Of a stretch of DNA of 64,000 bases, positions 1 to 10,066 are shown piece by piece. The stretch spans positions 124,001 to 188,000 of the forward strand of contig JAGYXB010000176.1 in NCBI GenBank assembly GCA_022495005.1. Reading direction: 5' to 3'. Source of the stretch: Rhyacophila brunnea. Taxonomy: Eukaryota; Arthropoda; Insecta; Trichoptera; Rhyacophilidae. A program made the translations under genes and the position numbers. The notes beneath the pieces were generated by a model. That model saw only the letters and a list, made by a program, of their open reading frames with translations. It ran no database searches and had not been told where the DNA came from. Each line of letters opens with the position of its first letter. The stretch's first letter is position 1.

Positions 1-364
1 ATTGAATTAACGATTCCTTTAGAAGGATTTCTGGATCTGTTTTGTATAACCATAAGGTCACACGACATCATAAGTACAGATTATTTTTAAAATTAAAAAA
101 AATACTTGCGATGGACTAGCTATAACAAGGCTTGAACGCGCACGGTGTCTTAAGGTTACTTGAGGTAACTTAAAGTTATTCAATCAGGGTCGACTGATGA
201 CTTGTAATTGCTGATCGTCTGATCTTGAGACAATAACTGGAGATTTAGGTAGGAGAGATAAAAGTGACCAGAATTGGCCCAACCAATATGTAATAAATCG
301 ATACAAGAAATCGTCGTTTCGTATAATCAATTAGAATTAAAATTCAAAATCCGATAGAATTAAT
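1..364. other. AT-rich intergenic sequence
   Basis: I see no open frame, repeat terminus or RNA gene here. Confidence 0.5.
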
Positions 365-775
365 TACAACGTTTTTCTTAGCTCGTATTCTTATTTGTCC
401 GGTACAAATCTTGCAATCGATTGTTACTAACTTCCCGACTAGCTAGAAATTTGAAACTTTTAGAACATATCAGAACATGATGCCAACGCATTTTTTAATA
501 CTTTTAGCCATCTTCAAGTAGAATTGAATTAATTTTCAGTTAATTCTATTTTGTATGAACAGTTATTTTGACACCATTATTGGTTGTTAGCGGTCTGGGG
601 TCCTATCAACTAAATTATTAATATATACGTACTTTACTATGGAAATCATTATAACATGTCAAAATAACATTTCAGTATTATTTTTTTGATCGTTTAAGCT
701 AGTCAAGTCAAGTTTATATGATTCACCAGAAAATTTAAAAACATTATATATAAAAAGTTCTTTTTATCTTGTAAT
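365..775 (-). repeat. MITE-A copy 1
   Basis: Reverse-orientation copy of a family found seven times in the window. On the + strand it opens with ACAACGTTTTTCTTAGCTCG and ends with AAAGTTCTTTTTATCTTGTA, the reverse complements of the family's right and left ends. It has no coding capacity. Shared internal blocks include the complement of CTAGTCGGGAAGTTAGTT. Confidence 0.75.
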
Positions 776-1158
776 TTTTTATTTTTAAGAAAGTTTAATA
801 TTTTACCAGAACAACAGAAAAATACATTTTTTAAACAAATTTATGGGTAAAAGTCAGGATCAATAATTATTAGCTATACTGTTGTTAGCCATAAACCGAA
901 TTCCCTAGTTGCAAAACTTTCCCACCTTATTTCCGTAGTTTAGATGTTTGATATAGTACCGCGTATCTATTTTGACTTACTGACTTATTTCCAAGAGCCG
1001 AAGATACAATGTTTCCGTTTCCGGTGGCGCCGCGTAACGCGAGAGCTTGGAAAATGGACTTGTAAAAAGCGCGAGTGAGGCTCGAAACCAAATAAAATAG
1101 TTTTCAGGATATATTATTATGTGTCTAGTACCCACAAACAAACAAATAATGTGTTATT
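776..1158. other. Intergenic sequence upstream of the LINE
   Basis: AT-rich, with a short GC-rich patch near 1020-1090. No endonuclease-coding sequence precedes the LINE frame, which supports 5' truncation of that element. Confidence 0.5.
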
Positions 1159-3422
1159 GGTATTATGGTCGGGAAATCCCGTATAGACCTCAAACGAGTC
1201 CCAAAACCCAAAAGGACGGTCAGACTCGATGTGGAAAAACTGAAAAGTACCCGTGTGCGTGCAACCTATGAGCTGGAGCTGCAGAAGCGCTTATATGATG
1301 CTAGAACTCTCACGTCTTCCATCGACTCGGATCCCTTGGAAGGAAAATGGATATTATTCCGGGATGCTATAATGAGCTCCGCAACTACTGCATTAGGAGA
1401 GCGGCATATGCACAGGCCGGACTGGATGTCACCTCATACATGGGAGATGATTGAGAAGAGGAAGCTCCTGAAAGAATTGCGAGACAATGGTACATACGAC
1501 CTACAGCGCAGCGCGGAATACCAGACAATGGACCGCGTGGTAAAGCGTTCTGCCCGCCGCGATAAGCGCCGACGCCTGGATGACCTCATTTGGGATGCGG
1601 AATCTGCTGCCTGCAAGAATAATCCAAGTGCTCTCTTCCGCATCACCAGAGCAATTTGCGGTAAAAAACGTCCAGTGGTCACTGCATTACGCAACTCTGA
1701 CGGAGTGACAGTCACCGAACCTGCAAAGGTCCAGGAGCTATGGCGCCAACATTTCAGTGATGTCCTGAATCGCCCACCTCCATTGCATCCCTTCGATATT
1801 CCGTCGGAGATCACCGCCCTCAGAATCACTACTGCATCGGGATTCTGCGAAGATCCTCCGACAACTGCTGAAGTTAAAGAGGCTGTCAAAAGATTGAAGC
1901 GCAGGAAAGCTCCTGGAGATGATGGCATCCATGCAGAATTTCTGCTCTGCGGACTGAGCGCTGTATTGCCGTCCTTGTGTGACCTTCTGCACGAGGTGTG
2001 GGAAAGGGAGCAGTGCCCTAAAGCCTGGAGGGATGGTACCGTTGTTACTCTGCACAAAAAGGGTAACCCACAAGACTGTAATAATTACAGAGGAATCACT
2101 CTCCTCAGCGTTCCCGGGAAGGTGTTGGCGCAGATTCTCCTGTACAGGATTAGAAGTCCCATGCTGGACGTTTTGCGTGCGCAGCAGAGTGGATTTGTCC
2201 TGGGGAAGTTCTGCTCAGAGCATATTTCAACTCTCCGAAGCCTTCTGCAACAGTACCAAGAGATGAATATACCTGTCGCCTGCTGCTTCGTGGACTATGA
2301 AAAGGCATTTGACAGTCCTCATCGTGAATCTCTGTGGCAAATTCTGCTAGGATATGGTGTCCCACGGAAACTGGTCGCCGTGATAAGCGCTCTCTACACC
2401 AATACAGAGTGTCGCGTGAGAGCAGCCGGAACATCCTCTGACCTCTTTGAAATCACGTCAGGAGTCAAGCAAGGATGTGTACTTGCGCCCTTTCTTTTTA
2501 TCATCATGATGGATTTCATAATGCGTAAGACGGTTTGCCCCGACAGTGGGATACGCTTACATCATGATGACACAAGCGATCTATGCGAAGAAAGACTGTG
2601 CGACTTGGAGTATGCAGACGACGCAGTCATGTTTGACTCGACGATCGAGAGGTTGGAGGCGACCGTGAACAGGCTAGCCGCGAACTCGATGCGTGTGGGT
2701 CTTCATCTGAATGCCGCTAAGACCAAATCCATGTGCAGTGCTGCTTGCATCGACGCCGACACTTCTCTGCGGGTTTCTGGTCTGCCCGTCGAGCTGGTGT
2801 CCAGATTCAAGTACTTGGGTGCCACGGTTGCCGATGATGGTGGTATTTCTAGTGAGCTTGGAATCCGAATGGGTGTGGCGGGCTCTGCGTTCAACCAACT
2901 TGGAGTCGCATGGAGGTCAAGGCTGTATTCTGTGAGGACCAAATGTCGTTTGTTTAACGCGTGCGTGCTACCTGTGCTCCTGTATGGCTGTGAGACATGG
3001 CATCTTACTGAGCTTCAAGAGTCTCGGCTTTTGAGCTTTGAGAATCGATGTCTCCGCAGAATCTTAGGGGTACATTGGTACGACCGCGTTACAAATATCC
3101 GAGTTCGTGAGCAGACACAACAGCCTTCGGTGATTGAAGTTATCACGAAGAGACGATTCACGTGGCTGGGACATGTATTCCGGATGCCGCCAAAAAGTGC
3201 AGCACTTCGTACCCTTGTGGCACAGCCTCAAGGGTTCCGTCGCCGTGGCCGGCCCTCCCTCACCCTGCAGCGATGCTACAAAAGCGACCTACGTGCTGCA
3301 GGTCTGACATGGCGGGAGGCACAGGAGTTAGCGATGGACCGAGGGAAGTGGCGCCAACTTGTGCTTGCCCTATGCCCCAATGTTGGGACGTGACAGGGTG
3401 AAAGAAAGAAGGTATTATAGTC
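1159..3422 (+). mobile_element. 5'-truncated RTE-like LINE with target-site duplication
   Basis: The element body is about 1171-3410. It is bracketed by GGTATTATGGTC (1159-1170) and GGTATTATAGTC (3411-3422), which match at 11 of 12 bases, as expected for target-primed insertion. The 3' end has only about 17 nt after the stop codon and finishes in a GAAAGAAAGAA tail. The endonuclease half normally found upstream of such a reverse transcriptase is missing. The unbroken frame and well-kept duplication suggest a young insertion (inference). Confidence 0.8.
1165..3393 (+). CDS. Non-LTR reverse transcriptase (RTE/BovB-like), lacks endonuclease
   Basis: A 742-codon frame encodes the linker, reverse transcriptase and C-terminal part of an APE-type non-LTR retrotransposon polyprotein. 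Reverse transcriptase copies element RNA into DNA at a nicked target. Residues 1-200 are the basic linker. RT signatures follow: RRKAPGDDGIHAEFL, NNYRGITLLSVPGK, motif A FVDYEKAFD (catalytic D377) and YADD at 483-486. The C-terminal part has LLYGCETWHLTE, a TWLGHVFRM block and RRRGRPSL, typical of RTE-like families. No stop or frameshift interrupts it. The N-terminal APE endonuclease is absent. The first ATG (1165-1167) lies in the target duplication, so the start is probably not the element's own, and true initiation is unknown. The clade call is from recognition of the motifs; a related APE clade is possible. Such an ORF would not be autonomous without endonuclease. Confidence 0.85.
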   Translation: MVGKSRIDLKRVPKPKRTVRLDVEKLKSTRVRATYELELQKRLYDARTLTSSIDSDPLEGKWILFRDAIMSSATTALGERHMHRPDWMSPHTWEMIEKRKLLKELRDNGTYDLQRSAEYQTMDRVVKRSARRDKRRRLDDLIWDAESAACKNNPSALFRITRAICGKKRPVVTALRNSDGVTVTEPAKVQELWRQHFSDVLNRPPPLHPFDIPSEITALRITTASGFCEDPPTTAEVKEAVKRLKRRKAPGDDGIHAEFLLCGLSAVLPSLCDLLHEVWEREQCPKAWRDGTVVTLHKKGNPQDCNNYRGITLLSVPGKVLAQILLYRIRSPMLDVLRAQQSGFVLGKFCSEHISTLRSLLQQYQEMNIPVACCFVDYEKAFDSPHRESLWQILLGYGVPRKLVAVISALYTNTECRVRAAGTSSDLFEITSGVKQGCVLAPFLFIIMMDFIMRKTVCPDSGIRLHHDDTSDLCEERLCDLEYADDAVMFDSTIERLEATVNRLAANSMRVGLHLNAAKTKSMCSAACIDADTSLRVSGLPVELVSRFKYLGATVADDGGISSELGIRMGVAGSAFNQLGVAWRSRLYSVRTKCRLFNACVLPVLLYGCETWHLTELQESRLLSFENRCLRRILGVHWYDRVTNIRVREQTQQPSVIEVITKRRFTWLGHVFRMPPKSAALRTLVAQPQGFRRRGRPSLTLQRCYKSDLRAAGLTWREAQELAMDRGKWRQLVLALCPNVGT

Positions 3423-3601
3423 ACTGTATACTTTGAGTATCCAAAAAAACATTGAAAATAAACTTTCTTTTATTGAGAATTATAGAATTATAAAAATATT
3501 TAAAATTCAATTGTTTACATAACATAATATTGAAATTAACTATTTTTTTATTTTTATTCAACGAATAAATCACAAGATTTAAGAATGTACCTACCATTCT
3601 A

Positions 3602-3869
3602 ATTATTGAACATACATAATTTTGAAAAACACTTTCTGAGAAAATATATTATAACCAATAGAAAAAATCTTTTTCGAAAAAAGTAAGCTACCCCGGCAGG
3701 GAATCGAACCCTGCATCTCCCGGGTTTACGCCCCATCCGCGCATTACCTCTATGCTACGCAGTGACATACTAATTGCGACAAATTTTAACTATTGGACAG
3801 ATTTGGAAGGGCGCTGATGAGTGGGTATTAAAATTAAAGTGTTTTTCAAAATTATGTATGTTCAATAAT
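3602..3869. repeat. 33-bp perfect inverted repeat enclosing a tRNA-like sequence
   Basis: The arms 3602-3634 and 3837-3869 are perfect reverse complements (left arm begins ATTATTGAACATACATAATT). The loop of about 200 bp contains the tRNA-like block. It could be a small foldback element that captured or was entered by a tRNA-derived sequence. Confidence 0.8.
3687..3768 (-). ncRNA. tRNA-like sequence or SINE head (pol III boxes A and B)
   Basis: Read on the minus strand it has TAGCATAGAGG (box A-like) and GGTTCGATTCC (an exact box B), with a T-arm stem CAGGG/CCCTG. The 5' and 3' acceptor strands (GTCACTG and CCGGGGT) do not pair and the anticodon arm is irregular. A functional tRNA is therefore unlikely; a tRNA pseudogene or a SINE head fits better. 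Confidence 0.6.
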
Positions 3870-3880
3870 ATTGAAAATTG

Positions 3881-4140
3881 CAGTAACCTGGAGTGGAGGT
3901 AGGCTGTTAAGATTCGACATAAATAATGCACACTAAACTTTGTTAGTCATACTTATTTTGTTTTCATTGAACTAAGATTACAATTTGCAGCTACTGCTGA
4001 TATTTTTTTAAAATTCAATTAAACCCTGTCTGAGCCAAGCCATAATAGTTTTGGTATGCTATGGGCGATCCGAAAAAATAGTGCACATTTTTTCAGCTGT
4101 TATACTTATTTGTTTTCGTTGAATGAATAATATGTACATA
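3881..4140 (+). repeat. hAT-type MITE (MITE-B), left part
   Basis: Starts CAGTAACCTGGAGTGGAGGT, a diverged form of the terminus at 17327. GGCTGTTAAGATTCGAC and a GTGCACAC-type block follow. A second internal block GGTATGCTATGGGCGATCCG is shared in inverse orientation with 11.46 kb. The right terminus is missing. Confidence 0.6.
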
Positions 4141-4161
4141 TTACGGTGTTCATGAAATTCA

Positions 4162-5029
4162 TTAAGGACCCACATGCTCAGCGTAGTCAAAATGGAGCTT
4201 TTATGGTATTTTCAGAGCATAACCCTGGACATTCCTTAAACGTTGTAGATAATCTATTTTGACAATTTTGAAGCCTTATTATCATTTGATATCATAAGAT
4301 CGTGGTAAAGCGCGTGTTTGAACATGTACCGTTAAAATAAAATTGGTTAGATACACGTTCAAATACGCGCGTTAATATGCAAGATCATGATCTTACTCCC
4401 TACTTCATTTATCGTTTGCCAATTTATGGCTACAGCTGTATGTTGTAGCTTAGCCACTGGGAAATGCCAATAGAAATTGCTTATTTCAAAAAAATACTAC
4501 CTTATTCTTAGGTCAATAATTATTATAAAGCCAACATTATTCGTAGGATGTTTATCACATTTGAATGGTAAAATAGCTTATAATCAGTTTCTTTATAATG
4601 TGTCAATCGTGCCCATTTTTTGAATAATAAAATGCCTAATTCTTGTCAAATTTGGGATCACAGAGATTATAAAATATAATTTTTATCGTAAATATTTCAC
4701 TATAATAATGTCAACATAAATTTTACTAATGGTTTTATAAATGCGTTTAAAAATTAATAAATGTAAAAAATCTTAACACCACTGCACATGGATGTACTGA
4801 AATATGACTATATTCTAAAACATTAGGGCGAGAGTTTTAAAAGAATACTATTTTATGTAATAAAAATATTTTATGCAGTCATAAAATGTGTAAAATAAAT
4901 ATAAAAGATAATAAGGCTTCAAAATTATGTAAATATATTATCTACAACGTTTAAGGAATGTCCAGGGTTATGCTCTGACAATACCATAAAAGGTCAATTT
5001 TGACCAACGCTGAGTATGTGGGCTGTTAA
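4162..5029. mobile_element. TTAA-flanked element with ~115-bp inverted repeats (piggyBac-like)
   Basis: TTAA occurs at 4162-4165 and 5026-5029. The terminal arms, roughly 4166-4283 and 4913-5025, are inverted copies sharing CCCACAT(G/A)CTCAGCG and a long block around ACATTCCTTAAACGTTGTAG. No transposase is seen. TTAA flanks and long arms fit a non-autonomous piggyBac-like element. About 260 bp of the interior (4430-4690) recurs at 29389-29650. Confidence 0.65.
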
Positions 5030-6079
5030 GCCTTGCCTACTCCAATCATAATTGGTCAAAAATATTCATTTATCATTCTATAAAATATCTTAATTTATTT
5101 ATGGTTTCATGGCACAATTTCAGATATTTTGTATAGGTACACAATACGACTGTTTGCTTGTAAATTTTATTTAATTTCTAAATTTCTCAACGTTGGATAC
5201 TTATGTAGGGTGATACTTTGAGATATAATGCACAATGTACGTATTATTAATATCTAGCTGGAAATTGTTTATTGTCAGAAGTTATCACTTGGAAACCCAT
5301 CAGCCCAACTTCGTCCCAAGTATTCCAAAGACCACGATGGATTAACGCCTTGCTAAAGCGCGCTATAAAGTTTGTTTGGAATAACTCAAAAGCCTCTAAT
5401 GCACTGATAGAGCATTAAACACGACAAGTGAGTTATGTCACCACGTTAATTATTTCGATACTTTGGTGTAACACATTGCCCGAGAGAGAGAGTGAACTCA
5501 ATATCCAAATAGAAATCAGTACAGTAGCTTTTGACTTAATGCGGAATGCCTGATACATTACATTAATTATTGTGTAATATAAAAATCAAAACATACAGTT
5601 TTTTAGTTAAACAGTGATTTTAAATACATAATGCAACAGAAGGCACATAGCGATGACATGAACAATGAACATGTGTAACAATTCATTAGAAATTCAATAG
5701 CATCCAACAAAAGGGTTCCAGAGGATAATGAAAACTAAAGAAGGCTGAACTGATTCGGAATATCACTGTAACAATTTTGGAGTGATGATAGTGATCAACT
5801 ATATAGATTATAACGCGGAATAATATATACTTAAATAATAAAATGGTTGTGAATATGTTACAATTATTTTCTTAAGACCACAGAAAGCGCATCTTGTTAA
5901 AAATGCGCCAATTTCAAATAAAATTAAACCGAGCCTGCTTTGGTCAATCGTTTAAAATTAAAATTATATATCAATTCATTAGTATTAATTATCGACATAT
6001 TAATATTACGATGGTAATTAATATTACTTAGCTAAAACACACGATTTTCCTCGGTAAAAACCAAATTCCGCCTATTCGA
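5030..6079. other. Intergenic sequence without recognised features
   Basis: AT-rich. No open frame longer than 60 codons, no repeat terminus and no RNA gene was recognised. Confidence 0.5.
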
Positions 6080-6475
6080 AACTTGCATTTTGATGGTGCT
6101 GCTTTGCGCAATGAATCATGGCACCTTACAAAAGCCGTATATCTGAATCGTAAACAGATGTTTGCGATGGATACTGGGTGTACGGTGGTATGACTTTAGG
6201 AGTAAATAAGAGAACGCACTAAGCAGTCTCTAATCATGCTGTGAGTGAATAGGCGACGTTGGACTTGGCTCGACCAGAAGAGAACCTCAACTTTACTTGC
6301 CTGTTATTCAAGCCAACCGGATTCAGGCGTCCTGCAAAGCCGCTAAATACTATCTATCAACTGAATGCTGGTAAGACCTGGAACGATGCAAGAAGACTGG
6401 CTAGCGACAGGGATTCTTGGAGGCACCGCGTGGTGTTCATATGCTCCAACTAAGGGGCGGATATGGCCGAAGAAG
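6080..6475 (+). pseudogene. Decayed C-terminal end of an RTE-like LINE
   Basis: The region near 6080-6130 reads, with shifts, as a degenerate C-I-L-M-V-L-L block followed by a W/H-G-T-L block, matching the LLYGCETWHLT segment of the LINE at 1.2-3.4 kb. From 6320 to 6453 the translation contains TWNDARRLASDRDSWRHRVV, matching a LINE C-terminus. The DNA ends GGATATGGCC followed by a GAAGAAGAA tail. Frameshifts and missing sequence show it is dead. The 3' end is also present at about 8088 and resembles the end of the local SINE. Confidence 0.6.
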
Positions 6476-6875
6476 AAGAAGAAAAATTTAACTGCACAAA
6501 ATTAAACCACACACAATTGTGCAATAATAACGGTGATCTTTCCGAAGTTAGTGTTATTTAGTACAAGTTTAATCCTTAATGCATTCCTATGCACGTATTT
6601 ACTGATGCATTATTTACTATTATAGTGCAGTACAGCGATTGTTACAATTACACTTGATAAGGTTTTAGAATATTCAGAATGGCTCGATTGATGTATGTGA
6701 TACCCCATCTATATGGATTATTATCGATTACTATAATTAGGGTTAGACGAAAGTCTCAGTATGGTAAATTAAATAAATTGCAAAATCCCCAGGAATATTA
6801 TTATATATTGGCTAAATCTTAAGCTGAGATCTTTGAAAGTAGATGATGGAGTGGAGATAAAGGTGGTTGTTGCAT
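6476..6875. other. Intergenic sequence
   Basis: AT-rich; nothing recognised. Confidence 0.4.
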
Positions 6876-7570
6876 GGATTCATTCAAATTCAAATTTATT
6901 TATTTTACATATAACGAACATAACAAATTATAAATTTAAAGCGTTCACGACATGATATAAAATAAGTGTTAACAATTTTTAAAATCAAATACAGAGAAAT
7001 GTGAGTTAATAATACAATAAGTAATAAAATAAGAAAATAAATAAAATAAAATAACAAAAATAAAAGTAGGTGGAAGCACACAGAGTGAACTTTGATAGAC
7101 CCTGTATTAAAATATTATAAAACAACGTCCACCAAATTCACCCTCACGTAACTGGAATATATCAATATCCGAAGCGATTTCATTAAACATGGTTATTGTC
7201 CTCCCAGTTGGCATTACTAATGGCAGGTTAGTTCTGCACCTTGGGAGAACAAACAACGGATGCCCTCGATTCCTAAGGTTTATCAGAGACACACAAGCCA
7301 ACACCACCAAGAATGGCAGAGTTCACATTTACGCCGCGTATAAGTCTGAAAAAATATGTAGCTAAATAAAGATCCCTTCTAAATTTTAAGCTACAGTATG
7401 TAAGCATACCTAAGAGAAAATCAGTCGGGTAGAGCCACGGATAATATCCATTCAGCCGAAAGTAAAGGAGTCTCAAAAATTTCTTTTGGACTCTCTCCAC
7501 CATAAGGCCGTAAGTATATATATTGCCAGCATATTGATCGATGAAAGAACTCAATAAATAATACAATGAT
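6876..7570 (-). pseudogene. 3' end of a jockey/CR1-like non-LTR retrotransposon
   Basis: Two minus-strand frames join by a frameshift. The upstream one (7273-7566) contains VERVQKKFLRLLYFRLNGYY and FLLGML followed by RR-rich sequence. The downstream one (7107-7310) has LRNRGHPLFVLPRCRTNLP and MFNEIASDIDIF. This is the C-terminal domain seen after the reverse transcriptase in many insect LINEs. The 3' tail (6876-6960 on +) is rich in TTGAATTTG-type words. A homologous 3' end lies on the + strand at 61.99-62.45 kb. It is 5' truncated and frameshifted. Confidence 0.65.
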
Positions 7571-8087
7571 ACTTTAAGAAAGACGACAGCATGAGATTAT
7601 AACCGCGGGCAATGATGTACTAGTGAGATCGATGTGATCAAGAGTTTGATTATATTGATCAACTGAGAGACTTGATTCGAGTGGAGTGATGGTTAACTAT
7701 GTCGAGTGAAGAACTACTAGTGACAATAGTAGTGTGTCTCGTGATGGACTCGATGAGTTGAGTGACGATTTCTGTATTGTCCTTCCAATATATATAAATG
7801 TAGTACCTACATAATAATATATTGCAAGAGATATTGTTTCCGTTACCAATCATAACAGACCCTACTGATCTGGTTATGATTGAGGAAATGCTAACGATCA
7901 TTATCGCTCTATTGTTGTGTTCTGACAACAAATCATACATATTTAAGTGTGTCACTCATGTAATGCTGAGTGGTATGATTGCTACAGATCCAATCATCCA
8001 TAAAGTGTATACAGCGGTGCGGTTATGACCTGGGAAGTTGCAAAAAAATGGCGACTAACAGAGATAATTTGAGATGTTGTGGGGTGA
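7571..8087. other. Intergenic sequence
   Basis: Short overlapping open frames exist on both strands (7659-7955 and 7822-8028). Their composition is low-complexity and neither resembles a known protein, so I regard them as chance. Confidence 0.4.
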
Positions 8088-8118
8088 CAGTATGCTCCAA
8101 CTAAGGGATGGACATGGT
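8088..8118 (+). repeat. LINE 3'-end fragment
   Basis: TATGCTCCAACTAAGGGATG then GACATGGTCGAAG matches the terminus at 6446-6473, so this is an isolated 3' end of the same LINE family. Confidence 0.5.
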
Positions 8119-8264
8119 CGAAGCATTTCATACATTAATTGACAGCCGGGCAAATGCTTTATCCATGTAACTGACCCAAGTGTCCGTCTTGATGATATTT
8201 CCCAATGGCTACAACATTAAGATTTTTTCATTTTTAAATTGTTAATATATGTGTTCATTAAATC

Positions 8265-8430
8265 TTCAACATCGTCAACCTGGATCAATCCACTGCTAGA
8301 TGAATGCCTATCCAAGATAACTGCATTCCCATCAGTCATGTTTGTTACCTTGTTCTTTTGTATCGCATCATCATAATTATTATCATCAGCCCGGGTAGAT
8401 CCACTGCTGGAAAGCCTTTTGACTTCCTTC
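8265..8430 (-). repeat. Two LINE 3' termini in tandem
   Basis: On the minus strand TTCCAGCAGTGGATCTACCC (near 8390-8415) and TTCATCTAGCAGTGGATTGA (near 8275-8305) are each followed by GATGATAAT-type or GACGATGTT-type tails. They match the 3' end at 21.6 kb (TTCATCCAGCAGTGGATAGA). The 76-codon minus frame over them is a by-product of this repeat and not a gene. Confidence 0.6.
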
Positions 8431-8482
8431 ACCCTTCTCGGTACCACCCAACATTATGAGTATGTCTATCCAGCGAGTTTTA

Positions 8483-8640
8483 TTTTATTTATTTAAGAAA
8501 ACCAAATATTGTTGACATAACAGAATTCAGGACCTTCACAACATGAGATTAACATTATAACAAATATTACTCTCACAAGCGACAAGAAGGAAATATTTGT
8601 TTAATAATAGTGAAAGTTTCAAAAGTAAAATGCAAATTAC
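8483..8640. repeat. Repeat E copy 1 (LINE tail-like)
   Basis: TTATTTAAGAAAACCAAATA followed by ACAACATGAGATTAACATTA is shared with 16.92-17.04 kb. Read on the minus strand it ends in AAATAAATAAA-type sequence, like a LINE 3' tail. Confidence 0.55.
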
Positions 8641-9019
8641 ATCATTAAAAATGTCTTACTAGTCTTGCACACCTCGCTAATGGTGCGTGATAGGCTTGAC
8701 GCGAGGAAACAGTTCTGACCTAGAATAAGTCATGGCTGCGACCACGTAGGATGGCGTCCCGTGATTGTTTGGTGCCCCCCCCCCCCCTGGGTACTACTGT
8801 ATTACGGCATTAATTTGTCCAGCACATTACAATTTTATTTGCTTAGCGACCTTTATCGCGTACTCTTGTCTGCTTCCTTATTCATTGGTTTTGAGGTCTT
8901 TCCGCATTATGTCCAATATGCAGCTATCATGCTACGTTGCGCTATTCATATAATAAATGTTATAATAAGTTATATCTTAGCTTTCATGTTTTTTTAATCG
9001 TATAGTAAAGTTAACTTTT
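8641..9019. other. Intergenic sequence with a C homopolymer
   Basis: A run of 12 or more C residues lies at about 8776-8788. Short frames overlap it but show no recognisable protein. Confidence 0.5.
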
Positions 9020-9400
9020 AGCATAGATACATGCTTTTGCCTTGACCTCCCAGGCAGATTCGTTACGAAAAATCGCACATGTATAACAAAATTTCATATC
9101 ACAACTATAGCGCGGCCGTTAGAGATTTCATTCGGCCGCGAACGGTATTAAGTATTAACAAATTTCAAGCTTTTCTATAATTAACATGGATACATGCTTT
9201 TGTCTTGACCTCCCGGGCGGATTCGTTACGAAAATCGCACATGCGTAACGAAAAATAATGTCACAAAAGTTGTGCGACCGCTAGAGACTCCAAACGGCCG
9301 CGAGCAGCACTTCGAGGATGACGTGTAAACCCTTGCCCAGCAATTTGTTTTGATAAATTTATAAGTAATAAAAAATTTCAAGCTGGTTTATAATTTTTCT
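9020..9400. repeat. Tandem pair of ~165-200 bp units with a GC hairpin
   Basis: Unit 1 (~9023-9185) and unit 2 (~9186-9395) share ATACATGCTTTTG, TTGACCTCCC, GATTCGTTACGAAAA and AAATTTCAAGCT. Unit 1 contains a perfect 7-bp GC stem, GCGGCCG and CGGCCGC, around 14 nt. In unit 2 one stem base has changed. Confidence 0.65.
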
Positions 9401-9973
9401 TTAATACTACTTAAGCAGAGACATGTCGTTTATTTTTGTAGTCTTGATAATGTGCATGAGCAGTTTTTATTAGGTATGTAAGTTAAGTTCTCTTCGTCAA
9501 GATGGTTTTCCGATATTTCTTCTGAGAATAATAATACAATTAATAATTTAAAAAATATATTTCCACCTTCAACACCGTTTTAGAACATTTTTTATATATT
9601 TTATTATGGCAGTACTTTTTGGTAAACTTTGTTATAATAATTAGTGCAGTTGAAAGCGCGTTGTAGCAGAAGATTTATAAATAAACATAACGGTGTATTT
9701 AAGCCTTCGCTGAAAGCTTTTCGCGCCGCAGTGTGATTTCTGAACGCTAACGTGCGAGTTGCAGTGGGTCGCTTCCACGCCCGAGTAAACCTAACCGAAA
9801 GTTCAAACAAATAATTAAAATAAAAAAAACTAACCCGATAATAAATTGTGTGTAAATACAAAAATAATCTGCAGTACCTCCTATTAGGTAGGTAAAGATT
9901 AATAATAGGATACAATTCGAAATTAAATAAATAATGTATAATAATATGTACCTAATCATTAATTATTCTAACT
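9401..9973. other. Intergenic sequence
   Basis: Minus-strand frames at 9604-9959 are hydrophobic and low in complexity; I do not support them as genes. No other feature seen. Confidence 0.4.
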
Positions 9974-10066
9974 CAGGTAGTGGTGACGAAAAGTAGTAGG
10001 TTGTTAAGTTGCGACATAAAAAGTGTAGGCACACTAAACTTTATCAGTCATTTTTTATTGAATTAA
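9974..10066 (+). repeat. MITE-B fragment
   Basis: AGTAGGTTGTTAAG followed by CACACTAAACTTTATCAGTC matches the left half of the hAT-type MITE-B. It is interrupted on the right by the TAA-flanked element. Confidence 0.55.

Noticed and set aside
1434..2057. 207-codon minus frame
   Set aside because: Antisense shadow of the reverse transcriptase frame.
3687..3768. Functional tRNA gene
   Set aside because: The acceptor strands do not pair and the anticodon arm is irregular.
8217..8447. 76-codon minus-strand frame
   Set aside because: It is produced by two LINE 3' termini read in one frame.
8776..8788. Homopolymer C run (also about 26190 and a G run at about 61955) as a regulatory site
   Set aside because: Simple-sequence runs with no other supporting context.
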